A DNA stretch of 58,024 nt, from assembly GCF_017874625.1 (NCBI RefSeq), contig NZ_JAGIKZ010000023.1:1-58024 (forward strand), written 5' to 3'. Under the pieces are notes generated by a model that saw only the letters and a list, made by a program, of their open reading frames with translations, had not been told where the DNA came from and did no database searches. Position numbers and translations under genes: made by a program. This DNA comes from Cytobacillus eiseniae. GTDB lineage: Bacteria > Bacillota > Bacilli > Bacillales > Cytobacillaceae. This document shows positions 1 to 8,834 of the stretch, piece by piece (the first letter of the stretch is position 1; every line of letters starts with the position of its first letter).

Positions 1-91
<91 letters not shown>

Positions 92-97
92 AAATAA

Positions 98-127
98 AAA
101 GAGTACCGGATTGGTACTCTTTTTTTG
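98..127 (+). terminator. rRNA operon terminator
   Basis: An 8-bp perfect stem (AGAGTACC / GGTACTCT) with a 5-base loop is followed directly by seven T residues. It sits just past the 5S 3' end. Confidence 0.93.
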
Positions 128-648
128 TTGTAAAATGTGCCGAGGGTTCTAAAATTTTTTTAGAGTGGTATTAAAAAAAGGCCCCTCTGGTGCTCACAGA
201 TTTTTAGTTCGTCAACCAAAATATCAGCATGCAATTGTAAAATTCACATCGTGTTTTTCCTAAAGTATAGAAATATGGAGAAATTAAAAAGGATATTGGA
301 GAAATACTAAGTAGTTCGGTTCAGAGGTAGAAAAGTAAAAAGAAAAAGAACAAGTGCTTCAGCAAGTGAATTAGCATATAAATCCGCTTGCTTCTGTTTA
401 TTGGTATGAACAAGGTTAACTATTTTTACTATCAAAAATAGTTACAGATTTGGCATAGGTTTTAACGAGTAAGCAATAGCAATTGGTCACACATAGTTGT
501 ATGAAAAGTAATGGAAAAAACGGTGTAAACAGTGTAATTAATTATAATCAATATTTAGGGAAGGGATGGAAAGAAGCTAACCCCTTATCTAGGATCAAGA
601 AGGTCCGCACTTATCAGTTGGAGAGTAGGTTGAGCACCGGAGTTGATA
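128..648. other. intergenic stretch without a recognisable gene
   Basis: About 520 bases of AT-rich sequence with stops in every frame and no good ribosome binding site. Nothing in it resembles a known RNA. It occupies the place where B. subtilis starts its csfB-xpaC-yaaN group, so it may be decayed sequence, but no remnant of XpaC or YaaN could be read. Confidence 0.5.
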
Positions 649-836
649 AATAGACGGAAAAATTCCGCCTATTTTGAAATTTTTAATAAAAAAGGCCTAA
701 ATAAGCGGAAAAACTCCGCCTATTGGCTCGGGAAGTTCAAAAAAGAGCGCTTTTGCACTGAATAACCGGAAATATTCCGCTTATTCACCCCAATTCGATC
801 TTTATTTTGCATTTAAGCGGAAAAACTCCCCTTATT
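649..836. repeat. CGGA-N5-TCCG hairpin quartet, copy A
   Basis: Four imperfect palindromes of about 25 bases have the form AATAAGCGGA-N5-TCCGCTTATT. Their CGGA cores start at 655, 706, 767 and 818, giving spacings of 51, 61 and 51 bases. Stem mismatches are few and lie outside the CGGA/TCCG core. The spacers are unrelated in sequence to those of copies B (25902) and C (48604), but the spacing is the same. No protein is encoded here. Confidence 0.8.
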
Positions 837-888
837 TTACTTTTGCTCGTTGTACAACTTAAGAAAATAATATCTTATTTAAGAGTAA

Positions 889-1107
889 GTGAATATACGA
901 AGAGTACCCCGTTTTCTCGATTATGACTGGGGATATGATAAAGATAGGGTGAGAAGAAATATAAAAGTGATAGAGGGGAATATACGTAATCAAATACAAG
1001 CTGATATAGATACAGAGCAATTAAGCATGATGGAATATCCAATAACAAAGGCTTTATTCAGCGTAGAGATAATCGCCCATTATCACAGGTGGTTTGAACC
1101 TTTATAA
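889..1107 (+). CDS. possible small hypothetical protein (72 aa)
   Basis: An open frame starts with GTG and has no convincing ribosome binding site (only AAGAG some 3 bases upstream). The predicted peptide is charged and has no signal peptide, membrane segment or motif that I recognise. It lies between the hairpin repeat and the convergent csfB gene, in a region otherwise free of genes. It could be a real small gene, a fragment of a decayed one, or chance. I cannot assign a function. Confidence 0.2.
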   Translation: MNIRRVPRFLDYDWGYDKDRVRRNIKVIEGNIRNQIQADIDTEQLSMMEYPITKALFSVEIIAHYHRWFEPL

Positions 1108-1145
1108 GAGCAGCTATGAATGACAAGCAAATAGCAGCTAAGACC

Positions 1146-1173
1146 AAAATAAAAAGACTCCACATGCGGAGCC
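1146..1173 (-). terminator. csfB terminator
   Basis: Read on the minus strand, a 6-bp stem (GGCTCC / GGAGTC, one G-T pair) with a 6-base loop is followed by TTTTTATTTT. It lies a few bases past the csfB stop codon. Confidence 0.75.
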
Positions 1174-1175
1174 CG

Positions 1176-1373
1176 TTAAGATGAAATTTCTGGATTCGTC
1201 ACTTTTCTTAATTGTTTTAAAAAATATTTATACTTAGGATTATTCATATCTGTTGAAATTAAATCACTTTCGCAGTCAGTACAGATAAAAGCAGTGTATA
1301 GATGTATTCCTTTTATTTTTGATTCCTCGCAAATGACACACTCTTCCCCAATATTCTTCTTTGCCATGAGCAT
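1176..1373 (-). CDS. csfB: anti-sigma-G factor Gin (CsfB)
   Basis: Gin is a small zinc-binding protein that binds and inhibits sigma-G in the early forespore and mother cell of sporulating bacilli. The sequence shows the family core CVICEESKIKGIHLYTAFIC with a second CxxC right after it, so four cysteines in two CxxC pairs. The frame is open back to an ATG at 1451, but a sigma-F-like promoter and a GGAGGTG ribosome binding site (1386-1392) lie inside that extension. The start is therefore the ATG at 1373 or the TTG at 1379, giving 65-67 residues, the usual Gin length. It is divergent from yaaO, whereas in B. subtilis csfB is co-directional with xpaC-yaaN-yaaO. Confidence 0.88.
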   Translation of the reverse strand: MLMAKKNIGEECVICEESKIKGIHLYTAFICTDCESDLISTDMNNPKYKYFLKQLRKVTNPEISS

Positions 1374-1399
1374 ACCCAAATAATCCACCTCCACACAAC

Positions 1400-1429
1400 T
1401 AGTCTGTCCGGTTCTGTTATATTGTATAC
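1400..1429 (-). promoter_or_regulatory. sigma-F-like promoter of csfB
   Basis: On the minus strand GTATA (1425-1429) is followed after 15 bases by GGACAGACTA (1400-1409). This fits the sigma-F pattern GYWTA-N16-GGNRANANTW except for one base of spacing and one position. csfB is a known sigma-F target. The site lies just upstream of the GGAGGTG that decides the short csfB start. Confidence 0.55.
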
Positions 1430-1625
1430 AATTTTTAGAAAATTCATCCATGAGAATGCCTGCTTAATTATTAATGTATGATATAAACTTCAATTGGTTG
1501 TATGTCTATAAAGAAATCTTTGCTGTCTGATTGATATAAAAAGGAATTTTGCGAAAGAATGCCTTTTTATAAGCTAAATGATAAAATAAATATGACTCTG
1601 AACAATACGATTTGGTGATGATAAA

Positions 1626-3062
1626 ATGAATCAGAATAGCGTACCTTTATTTAAACAATTAAAAAGGCATACAGAGAAAAATCCAATATCATTTCATGTG
1701 CCAGGACATAAATATGGAGAACTCATTCAAGCGGATGGAGAGAGTTATTATAAGGAAATGCTTAGACTTGATGCAACAGAGCTTAATGGATTGGATGATC
1801 TTCATTCTCCAGAGGGGGTTATTAAAGAGGCTGAAGGGCTTCTCACTCAATTATATGGCGTGGAAAAAAGTTTCTTCTTAGTAAATGGTTCAACAGTTGG
1901 AAACCTGGCGATGATTATGACTGCACTTAAGGAAAATGATACGGTCCTTGTACAGAGAAATTGTCATAAATCGATTATGAATGGCATTCAACTTGTTAAA
2001 GCTCATCCGATTTTCTTAGGGCCAATTTTTGATGAGGATTGGGGAGTTGCTGGTGGAGTACCCGTACATACAATAGAACAAGCGATTGAAAGGTATCCTC
2101 ATGCAAAGGCAATCATTCTAACCTATCCAAATTATTATGGAATGGCAGATGATATTGAGGGGATTATTGAACTTGCTCATGAAAGTAATATACCTGTTTT
2201 AATTGATGAAGCACATGGGGCGCATTTTATCGGGGGAGAACTATTTCCGCAGTCTGCTGTCCATTTAAAAGCAGATATTGTTGTTCAATCTGCCCATAAA
2301 ACACTCCCAGCAATGACGATGGGGGCATATCTCCATTTTAATAGTCAATTTCTTTCTGTAAATGAATTAAGTAATCACCTCCAAATATTGCAATCAAGTA
2401 GCCCCTCTTATCCAATTCTGGCCTCACTTGATATTGCAAGAGAGTATTTGGCTTCATTTACTAGGGAGGATGGTGATGCTTTAAGAGAAACAATCTTTAA
2501 ATTTAGGCAGGAGCTTCAAGGAATAGAAGGAATAAAAGTTCTAACCTATAATAATGGCAGTGGGGATCCTTTAAAAATAACGATCCAATCTACGACTTCA
2601 TTAAGTGGCTATGATATTCAAAAGTTATTAGAAAAGGAAGGGATTTATACAGAAATGGCTGATCCCTTTAATGTGCTATTAGTTTTTCCATTGCTGAAAA
2701 AGGATATGACCTATCCAATAAAAGAAATCATCAGTCGGTTTAAAAGAGCTTTACAGCCAGATCAGATTGTAGGTAAGACGAAAATAAAGTCAACTTTTAG
2801 AAAACCTGATATTTCTAGTCTAGCAATAAGTATAAAAGATCGTTCAACTTTTCAGATAGGAACCATTCCATTGGAAGATGCTGTTGGGAAAGTATGTGCT
2901 CAGCTTATTATTCCATATCCGCCAGGTATCCCTTTATTATTTCCCGGGGAGCTAATAAGTAAGGAAGATATCGAAACGATTCGATTGCTTAAAAAGTCAG
3001 GAGCAAAGTTTCAAGGTGATGAGGACTTTGAGCATGGAAAGATAGACATATATTTAACATAA
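1626..3062 (+). CDS. yaaO: Orn/Lys/Arg decarboxylase-family PLP enzyme (YaaO)
   Basis: This is a fold-type I pyridoxal-phosphate protein of the prokaryotic ornithine/lysine/arginine decarboxylase family, full length at 478 residues. Visible motifs are HVPGHKYG (24-31), DEAHGAH (194-200) with the cofactor-binding aspartate, and SAHKTLPAM, whose lysine 225 should form the Schiff base. The B. subtilis orthologue YaaO is a paralogue of arginine decarboxylase SpeA, and its substrate is not settled to my knowledge. The start is the ATG after GGTGATG. It is followed by tmk with a 40-base gap and no terminator between, so they are probably co-transcribed. Cytosolic. Confidence 0.92.
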   Translation: MNQNSVPLFKQLKRHTEKNPISFHVPGHKYGELIQADGESYYKEMLRLDATELNGLDDLHSPEGVIKEAEGLLTQLYGVEKSFFLVNGSTVGNLAMIMTALKENDTVLVQRNCHKSIMNGIQLVKAHPIFLGPIFDEDWGVAGGVPVHTIEQAIERYPHAKAIILTYPNYYGMADDIEGIIELAHESNIPVLIDEAHGAHFIGGELFPQSAVHLKADIVVQSAHKTLPAMTMGAYLHFNSQFLSVNELSNHLQILQSSSPSYPILASLDIAREYLASFTREDGDALRETIFKFRQELQGIEGIKVLTYNNGSGDPLKITIQSTTSLSGYDIQKLLEKEGIYTEMADPFNVLLVFPLLKKDMTYPIKEIISRFKRALQPDQIVGKTKIKSTFRKPDISSLAISIKDRSTFQIGTIPLEDAVGKVCAQLIIPYPPGIPLLFPGELISKEDIETIRLLKKSGAKFQGDEDFEHGKIDIYLT

Positions 3063-3102
3063 ATGAATATAACTATAATTGGATCATCTTGGAGGTTTAC
3101 AA

Positions 3103-3753
3103 ATGAACAAGGGAATTTTTATTACTGTGGAGGGTCCTGAGGGAGCAGGGAAAACAACGGTTATCCATATGCTTGCTCAAAGGTTAGAGGCTGAAGGGTA
3201 TCGTGTTTTGCATACGAGAGAGCCTGGCGGGATTGAGATTGCGGAACAAATTCGCAGTGTGATTCTCGATAAGGAAAATACCAAAATGGATGCTAGAACA
3301 GAAGCATTATTGTATGCAGCTGCAAGGAGACAGCATCTCGTTGAGAAGGTCATTCCTGCACTTGAAAAAGACTATATTGTATTATGCGATCGATTTATAG
3401 ATAGTTCCTTAGCCTATCAAGGGTATGCTAGAGGATTAGGGATGGATGAGGTTTATATGATCAATCGCTTTGCCATTAAGGATATGATGCCTCATCTAAC
3501 ATTATATTTTGATATTGAGCCAGAACTAGGACTGGAAAGAATTAATAAGCATAATGAAAGAGAAATCAATCGGCTTGATTTGGAGGACCTAAAGTTCCAT
3601 CAGCTTGTTCGAGAAGGCTATATTAAATTAATGGATCTTTATCCAGAGCGAATTTATAAAATAGATGCATCACAGCTAATAGATGATGTTTGTGCAGAGG
3701 CAGAAGGAAAGCTAAAAGAGATCATTCAAAAGAAGGAAATTAGAAAACCTTAA
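3103..3753 (+). CDS. tmk: thymidylate kinase
   Basis: Phosphorylates dTMP to dTDP with ATP, an essential step of dTTP synthesis. The 216-residue protein has the P-loop GPEGAGKTT (11-19), the REPGG motif (39-43) and the DRF substrate motif (96-98), all typical of bacterial dTMP kinases. The ATG at 3103 is chosen because a GGAGG lies 8 bases upstream; an in-frame TTG at 3079 has no ribosome binding site. A strong terminator overlaps its stop codon. As in B. subtilis it sits between yaaO and darA. Confidence 0.98.
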   Translation: MNKGIFITVEGPEGAGKTTVIHMLAQRLEAEGYRVLHTREPGGIEIAEQIRSVILDKENTKMDARTEALLYAAARRQHLVEKVIPALEKDYIVLCDRFIDSSLAYQGYARGLGMDEVYMINRFAIKDMMPHLTLYFDIEPELGLERINKHNEREINRLDLEDLKFHQLVREGYIKLMDLYPERIYKIDASQLIDDVCAEAEGKLKEIIQKKEIRKP

Positions 3754-3780
3754 AGAATTATTCTTTAAGGCTTCTTTTTT
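3748..3780 (+). terminator. tmk terminator
   Basis: A 10-bp perfect stem CCTTAAAGAA / TTCTTTAAGG with a 3-base loop is followed by CTTCTTTTTT. It begins in the last codon of tmk. Confidence 0.93.
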
Positions 3781-3781
3781 G

Positions 3782-3906
3782 AATGCTCTTTAGGAGGTGT
3801 AGAGAAAAACTTGGCAATGTACGGATTGAACGAGGATATATGCTTTTTGTTAAGTAACTTTTTCGTATTAATAGGTATATGCTGAGGTTCTCAGCCAAAG
3901 AGCATT
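3782..3906. repeat. 125-bp segment with 10-bp terminal inverted repeats
   Basis: AATGCTCTTT at 3782-3791 is matched perfectly and inverted by AAAGAGCATT at 3897-3906. Just inside the right end is a perfect GCTGAG-GTT-CTCAGC hairpin. There is no coding sequence inside. It could be a small non-autonomous insertion or a folded leader; only one copy is visible in this window. Confidence 0.35.
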
Positions 3907-3980
3907 AGAAAAAGAGTGTCATCATGAAATAGATTTCCATTTTTCAACAATGAATTCTCTATGTTTGAACCGATTTTAAT

Positions 3981-3989
3981 TGGTATAAT
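3981..3989 (+). promoter_or_regulatory. extended -10 promoter before darA
   Basis: TGGTATAAT is an exact extended -10 element, 41 bases before the darA start. No -35 hexamer stands at 17 bases; TTGAAC nearby is too close. Confidence 0.5.
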
Positions 3990-4008
3990 GGAAAGAAGAG
4001 TATATTGA

Positions 4009-4359
<351 letters not shown>

Positions 4360-4382
4360 TAAATTTATTGATATAAGTGGTG

Positions 4383-5396
4383 ATGATTTTGTCAAAAACA
4401 TGGGAACAGCTTCAAGAGTTACAGCCTGTCGTTTTAAAAATGTTTAAAAATAGCATATTAAAGGAACGACTTGCCCATGCTTATTTATTTGAAGGAATGA
4501 AGGGGACGGGGAAACGAGAGGCTAGTATTCTCTTAGCAAAAAGTATCTTATGCCTATCACCTGACAATGGGTACATTCCATGTGAATCTTGTGTGAACTG
4601 TAAAAGAATTAATAAGGGAAATCATCCGGACGTCCACATGATTGAACCAGATGGATTATCGATTAAAAAAGCGCAAATTCAATTATTACAAGAAGAGTTT
4701 TCTAAAACAGGTGTTGAATCCAAAAAGAAAATATATATGATTGTCCATGCAGACAGAATGACAGTCAATGCGGCAAACAGTTTGTTGAAATTTCTTGAAG
4801 AGCCACATCCTCACACGATTGCCATTTTGATGACAGAACAGTTGCAGCAAATTCTCCCAACAATACTTTCTCGCTGTCAAGCGATTTCATTTCATGCCCT
4901 TTCACCTAATCAAATGATTGATAAACTTCTATCAAGTGGGGTAGATACACATCTAGCGCCAATTCTTGCCCAGCTTACCAATAATTTAGATGAGGCGCTC
5001 GAATATAGTCGAAATGATTGGTTTGTACAAGCGCAAAAAATAGTGTTAAAATTATATGAGGTGATTAAAAAAAATCCACTAGAAGCCATGGTCACTCTTC
5101 AAGATGATTGGTTTTATCACTTTAAAGAGAAAGAGCAAATTAATCAAGGACTAGATCTATTATTACTTATCTTTAAGGATTTACTATATATTCAGTTAGG
5201 CAAACAAGAGCAGATTGTCTACCAAGGTGAAAAGGTACGTTTAGAGCAGTTTGCTCTGCAATCCTCTAGCAAAAGTCTATCAGAACAAATGGCGGCAATT
5301 TTTGAAGCGAAAAGAAAATTGCAGGCAAATATGAATCCGCAGCTGTTAATGGAACAGCTTGTATTGAAATTGCAGGAGGGGTCCTCATTTGTATGA
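4383..5396 (+). CDS. holB: DNA polymerase III subunit delta'
   Basis: Component of the clamp loader that places the beta sliding clamp on primed DNA. It shows an AAA+ fold with Walker A GMKGTGK (38-44), a zinc knuckle CESCVNC (67-73) plus Cys57, the SRC motif (in LSRCQ) and the conserved NAANSLLKFLEEP segment. Possible starts are GTG 4377, GTG 4380 and ATG 4383, and none has a clear ribosome binding site, so translation may be coupled to darA. ATG is used here. The 3' end overlaps the start of ricT by 8 bases. Confidence 0.95.
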   Translation: MILSKTWEQLQELQPVVLKMFKNSILKERLAHAYLFEGMKGTGKREASILLAKSILCLSPDNGYIPCESCVNCKRINKGNHPDVHMIEPDGLSIKKAQIQLLQEEFSKTGVESKKKIYMIVHADRMTVNAANSLLKFLEEPHPHTIAILMTEQLQQILPTILSRCQAISFHALSPNQMIDKLLSSGVDTHLAPILAQLTNNLDEALEYSRNDWFVQAQKIVLKLYEVIKKNPLEAMVTLQDDWFYHFKEKEQINQGLDLLLLIFKDLLYIQLGKQEQIVYQGEKVRLEQFALQSSSKSLSEQMAAIFEAKRKLQANMNPQLLMEQLVLKLQEGSSFV

Positions 5397-6216
5397 TGTT
5401 GTAGGAGTGCGCTTTAAAAAAGCGGGCAAAATATATTACTTTGATCCCGGCGGATTAACGATTGCAAAGGATGACTTTGTTATTGTTGAAACAGTTCGAG
5501 GGGTTGAATATGGGAAGGTTGTCGTTGCTCCTAAAAAGGTCGATGAACATGATGTTGTCCTTCCACTAAAGAAAGTTCTTCGAATTGCCGATCATAAGGA
5601 TCGAATGATCGTCGAGGAAAATAAGCAAGCGGCAAAGGAAGCATATGAAGTTTGCTCTGAAAAAGTAAATACTCATCAACTAGATATGAAGCTAGTAGAT
5701 GTTGAATATACATTTGATCGTAATAAAGTGATTTTCTTCTTTACTGCTGATGGAAGAGTCGATTTTCGGGAGCTAGTAAAGGATTTAGCAGCTATTTTCA
5801 GGACAAGGATTGAATTGCGTCAGATCGGGGTAAGAGACGAAGCAAAAATGTTAGGTGGAATAGGTCCTTGTGGAAGGATGCTATGCTGCTCTACCTTTCT
5901 AGGTGACTTTGATCCTGTATCCATCAAGATGGCAAAGGATCAAAATCTTTCATTAAATCCAACGAAAATATCAGGCCTATGTGGGCGGCTTATGTGTTGC
6001 TTAAAGTACGAGAATGATGAATATGAAGCAGCTAAGGAGCAATTGCCAGATGTAGGTGAATGGGTAGAAACACCTGATGGTCCTGGCAAAGTAGTAGGAT
6101 TAAATATTCTAGAAAGAGTACTTCAAGTGAATGTAACCTCTCAGGAGCGCATACTTGAATATACGCATGATGAAATATTAAAAAAGGGTGCTGTATCAGT
6201 TCAATCCACAGATTAA
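5389..6216 (+). CDS. ricT: RicT (YaaT), PSP1-domain Fe-S protein
   Basis: RicT acts with RicA and RicF as a complex that stimulates RNase Y mRNA processing and influences Spo0A phosphorylation, competence and biofilm formation. The 275-residue protein carries the PSP1 domain with two cysteine clusters, GPCGRMLCC (Cys161, 166, 167) and GLCGRLMCC (Cys198, 203, 204), that bind iron-sulfur clusters in the B. subtilis complex. The start is a TTG 10 bases after GGAGGGG, and the resulting N-terminus matches YaaT. It overlaps holB and is followed closely by yabA. Confidence 0.96.
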   Translation: MYDVVGVRFKKAGKIYYFDPGGLTIAKDDFVIVETVRGVEYGKVVVAPKKVDEHDVVLPLKKVLRIADHKDRMIVEENKQAAKEAYEVCSEKVNTHQLDMKLVDVEYTFDRNKVIFFFTADGRVDFRELVKDLAAIFRTRIELRQIGVRDEAKMLGGIGPCGRMLCCSTFLGDFDPVSIKMAKDQNLSLNPTKISGLCGRLMCCLKYENDEYEAAKEQLPDVGEWVETPDGPGKVVGLNILERVLQVNVTSQERILEYTHDEILKKGAVSVQSTD

Positions 6217-6229
6217 CGAGGTGGAATAC

Positions 6230-6601
6230 GTGGATAAAAAAGAAATCTTTGACTCAGTAAGTAGTATGGAGGAGCAAATTGGACATTTATATCAACAGCT
6301 TGGTGAGTTGAAACAGCATTTGGCAGAAATACTTGAAGAGAATAACTCTTTAAAGCTGGAAAATAATCATTTAAGGCAGCATTTAGAATTACTTGATGAA
6401 GCTGAAAAAAAACAGAGAGAAAAAAATCAATCAGCCAACGTGAAGGCAAAGCCTGCCCCTAAGCTAATTGATATCGGAGAAGGGTATGACAACCTTGCTC
6501 GATTGTATCAAGAAGGCTTCCACATTTGTAATCTCCATTTTGGAAGCCCGAGAAAAGAAGGAGACTGCTTGTTCTGTTTGTCCTTCTTAAATAAGAAATA
6601 A
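6230..6601 (+). CDS. yabA: replication initiation-control protein YabA
   Basis: YabA binds both DnaA and the DnaN clamp and restrains re-initiation at oriC. The 123-residue protein has the expected N-terminal coiled coil (about 1-65) and a C-terminal zinc domain with His98, Cys100, His103, Cys113 and Cys116 in the segment HICNLHFG...CLFC. The GTG start follows AGGTGG and gives an N-terminus MDKKEIFD matching YabA; a longer reading from 6188 would overlap ricT. It is the last gene before a terminator. Confidence 0.96.
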   Translation: MDKKEIFDSVSSMEEQIGHLYQQLGELKQHLAEILEENNSLKLENNHLRQHLELLDEAEKKQREKNQSANVKAKPAPKLIDIGEGYDNLARLYQEGFHICNLHFGSPRKEGDCLFCLSFLNKK

Positions 6602-6608
6602 TTGTGAT

Positions 6609-6637
6609 GGCCTTCCTGAAAAGGAGGGCTATTTTTT
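6609..6637 (+). terminator. terminator after yabA
   Basis: A 7-bp stem GCCTTCC / GGAGGGC with a 6-base loop is followed by TATTTTTT. Confidence 0.85.
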
Positions 6638-6639
6638 AG

Positions 6640-6880
6640 ATAGGTTCTTTTCAGAATACTCTTTTCTAAAAGTTTATTGTCTTTAAAATAGTTGTTAGAA
6701 TGAATGGTTTACCAAATAGGTCGGTTGATTGGAGGACACGTACGCGGAAATCAACCCTTACCTAATTATGTGAAAAATAGCAACAATGTTTGCGAAAACA
6801 GCCTTTCTAAAAGTTTGTTGTTTTTAAATCAAATGTTTACGAAAATAGTCTTTTTAAAGAAAGTTGTTACTTTATTTTAT
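6640..6880. repeat. dispersed element of the GGTTGATTGGA family, shortened copy
   Basis: The 36-base block from GAATGAATGG (6698) to GGTTGATTGGA (6733) is identical to 45387-45422. The right side carries AGCAACAATGTTTGCGAAAA followed by CAGCCTT, which also occurs, slightly changed, at 17944-17972. The middle that is present in the 45345 copy is nearly absent here. Flanking motifs such as CTAAAAGTTTGTTG occur on both sides, suggesting nested insertion or internal deletion. No protein is encoded. Confidence 0.65.
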
Positions 6881-6894
6881 TTGGAGGAAGGTAC

Positions 6895-7635
6895 ATGGAT
6901 GTTTTAAAGGGAGATGAACGATTAGATTATTTGCTAGCAGAGGAATTACGAATTATACAAAGTCCATCCGTTTTTTCCTTTTCACTTGATGCTGTTCTTT
7001 TAGCAAAATTTGTTTATGTACCGATACAAAAAGGGAAGATCATTGATCTATGCAGTGGAAATGGCGTGATTCCTTTATTTCTGAGTGCAAGAACGAAGGG
7101 CCAGATAACAGGTGTTGAAATTCAGGAAAGATTGTATGATATGGCAATAAGAAGCATTGAGTATAATGCTCTTTCTGAACGGTTACATATGATACATGGA
7201 GATATAAAGGAAATGCCAAAGAAATTAGGCTATGGAAAATACGATGTTGTAACATGCAACCCCCCCTATTTCACTACCCCTTCTATAGAAGAAGTGAATG
7301 AGAATGAATACTTAGCTATTGCTCGACATGAAATTATGTGTACATTGGAGGATGCGATCCAAGTATCTAGCCAATTAGTCAGACAAGGTGGAAAGGTAGC
7401 ATTTGTCCATCGACCAGGAAGACTTTTAGATATTGTGACCATTATGCGTAAATATAAACTAGAACCGAAGAAGATTCAATTTGTATACCCGAAGAAAGGA
7501 AAGGAAGCAAATACTTTACTAATTGAAGCGACGAAGGATGGTCATCCAGATTTGAAAATCCTGCCCCCTCTATTTGTATATAATGAAGAAAATGAATATA
7601 CCGAAGAGGTTAAGGAAATTTTATATGGAAAATAG
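6895..7635 (+). CDS. trmN6: tRNA1(Val) adenine-37 N6-methyltransferase
   Basis: An S-adenosylmethionine-dependent methyltransferase of the TrmN6/YfiC (YabB) family, thought to modify A37 of a valine tRNA. It shows SAM motif [11 protein letters not shown] (51-60) and the N6-adenine catalytic motif NPPYF (122-126). The protein is 246 residues, the usual length. A GGAGG lies 7 bases before the ATG. The last codons overlap the start of yazA, so trmN6-yazA-rsmI is a tight operon. Confidence 0.94.
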   Translation: MDVLKGDERLDYLLAEELRIIQSPSVFSFSLDAVLLAKFVYVPIQKGKIIDLCSGNGVIPLFLSARTKGQITGVEIQERLYDMAIRSIEYNALSERLHMIHGDIKEMPKKLGYGKYDVVTCNPPYFTTPSIEEVNENEYLAIARHEIMCTLEDAIQVSSQLVRQGGKVAFVHRPGRLLDIVTIMRKYKLEPKKIQFVYPKKGKEANTLLIEATKDGHPDLKILPPLFVYNEENEYTEEVKEILYGK

Positions 7636-7909
7636 CCATTTTTTTTATGTGCTGCTTTGCAAAGATCACACGCTTTATGCGGGGTATACGAATAATCTAG
7701 AAAGACGAATAAAGCTTCATAATGAAGGAAAAGGGGCTAAGTATACGAGAGGAAGAGGCCCCGTAAAGTTAGTCTATTCAAAGACCTTTGAGACGAAAGG
7801 CGAGGCATTGAGAGCAGAATATTCATTTAAACAATGGGGAAGAAAGCAGAAGGACAATTTTCTAATAAAGGAAACAGGTGGAGAATATGTGGCAGCAAAA
7901 AAGCTTTAG
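7625..7909 (+). CDS. yazA: GIY-YIG nuclease-superfamily protein YazA
   Basis: A small (94-residue) single-domain GIY-YIG protein of the UPF0213/YazA family. The motif is seen as FYVLL followed by [13 protein letters not shown] and then [10 protein letters not shown]. The cellular role is not established. The ATG at 7625 overlaps the end of trmN6 and gives the family N-terminus MENSHFFYV. The next gene rsmI overlaps its 3' end. Confidence 0.93.
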   Translation: MENSHFFYVLLCKDHTLYAGYTNNLERRIKLHNEGKGAKYTRGRGPVKLVYSKTFETKGEALRAEYSFKQWGRKQKDNFLIKETGGEYVAAKKL

Positions 7910-8765
7910 CAATGAGGAACAAAAGGGAATATTATATTTAGTTCCTACGCCAATTGGCAATCTGGAGGATATGAGCTTTCGTGCAATACGAATGATGAAG
8001 GAAGCAGACTACATTGCTGCTGAGGATACAAGAAATACGAAGAAGCTTTGCAATTACTTTGAAATAGAAACACCAATCATAAGTTATCATGAGCATAATA
8101 AGGTCGTGAGCGGACAAAAGCTTCTCGAAAAATTACATGCAGGTGCAAAAATTGCACTTGTTAGTGATGCTGGTATGCCGACAATCTCTGACCCTGGTTA
8201 TGAACTAGTTGCTGCAGCAATGGAAGAACAATTAACGGTGGTTCCACTTCCCGGAGCAAATGCGGCATTAACTGCCCTTATTGCTTCAGGATTAAATCCA
8301 CAGCCTTTTTATTTTTATGGATTTTTAAATCGACAAAAGAAAGTAAAGAGAAAAGAGCTTGAAGTCCTTTCAAAAATGTCAGCAACAACGATTCTCTATG
8401 AAGCTCCACATCGTTTAAAAGAGACGCTTTCACTCATGGAGGAGCAAATGGGTGACAGGAAAATTGTACTTTGTCGGGAATTGACTAAGAAATATGAAGA
8501 ATTCATTAGAGGAACAGTAAGAGAGGTATTGCATTGGGCAACAGTGGAAGAAGTAAGGGGAGAGTTTTGTTTAATCATTGAAGGATCCCAAGACGAGCAG
8601 AATGAAGGCGAAGAAGCCTGGTGGCTGGATCGATCGATCGAAGAACATGTCAATCACTACATTTCATTGAATGGTATGTCGAGTAAGGATGCAATTAAGC
8701 AAACGGCGAATGATCGTGGTTTAACCAAAAGAGAGGTTTATCATGCCTTTCATATTAAGGAATAA
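7887..8765 (+). CDS. rsmI: 16S rRNA 2'-O-ribose C1402 methyltransferase
   Basis: RsmI (YabC) methylates the 2'-OH of C1402 in the decoding centre of 16S rRNA. It belongs to the SAM-dependent tetrapyrrole-methylase-like family, with LYLVPTPIGNLEDMS near the N-terminus, AEDTRNTKKL, VSDAGMPTISDPG and LPGANAALTALIASG. The length of 292 residues is normal. The start is the ATG after AGGTGGAG; an in-frame GTG at 7878 is an alternative. It ends the operon before a shared terminator. Confidence 0.96.
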   Translation: MWQQKSFSNEEQKGILYLVPTPIGNLEDMSFRAIRMMKEADYIAAEDTRNTKKLCNYFEIETPIISYHEHNKVVSGQKLLEKLHAGAKIALVSDAGMPTISDPGYELVAAAMEEQLTVVPLPGANAALTALIASGLNPQPFYFYGFLNRQKKVKRKELEVLSKMSATTILYEAPHRLKETLSLMEEQMGDRKIVLCRELTKKYEEFIRGTVREVLHWATVEEVRGEFCLIIEGSQDEQNEGEEAWWLDRSIEEHVNHYISLNGMSSKDAIKQTANDRGLTKREVYHAFHIKE

Positions 8766-8766
8766 G

Positions 8767-8800
8767 AAAAAGCTTCTCAAAAGTTGAGAAGCTTTTTCTT
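8767..8800. terminator. bidirectional terminator between rsmI and abrB
   Basis: A stem of about 14 bp (AAAAAGCTTCTCAA / TTGAGAAGCTTTTT) with a 3-base loop. Its A and T ends can serve both the plus-strand rsmI and the minus-strand abrB. Confidence 0.9.
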
Positions 8801-8834
8801 AAAAAAGAAGTCAATCATGTTGAGAATAAATGAA

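Noticed and set aside
2939..2952. Noc-binding-like palindrome ATTTCCCGGGGAGC in yaaO
   Set aside because: Only the left part matches ATTTCCCGGGAAAT (3 of 14 differ) and it is coding sequence.
6704..6907. Open frame of 67 codons before trmN6
   Set aside because: It lies within the dispersed repeat and overlaps the trmN6 ribosome binding site in another frame.
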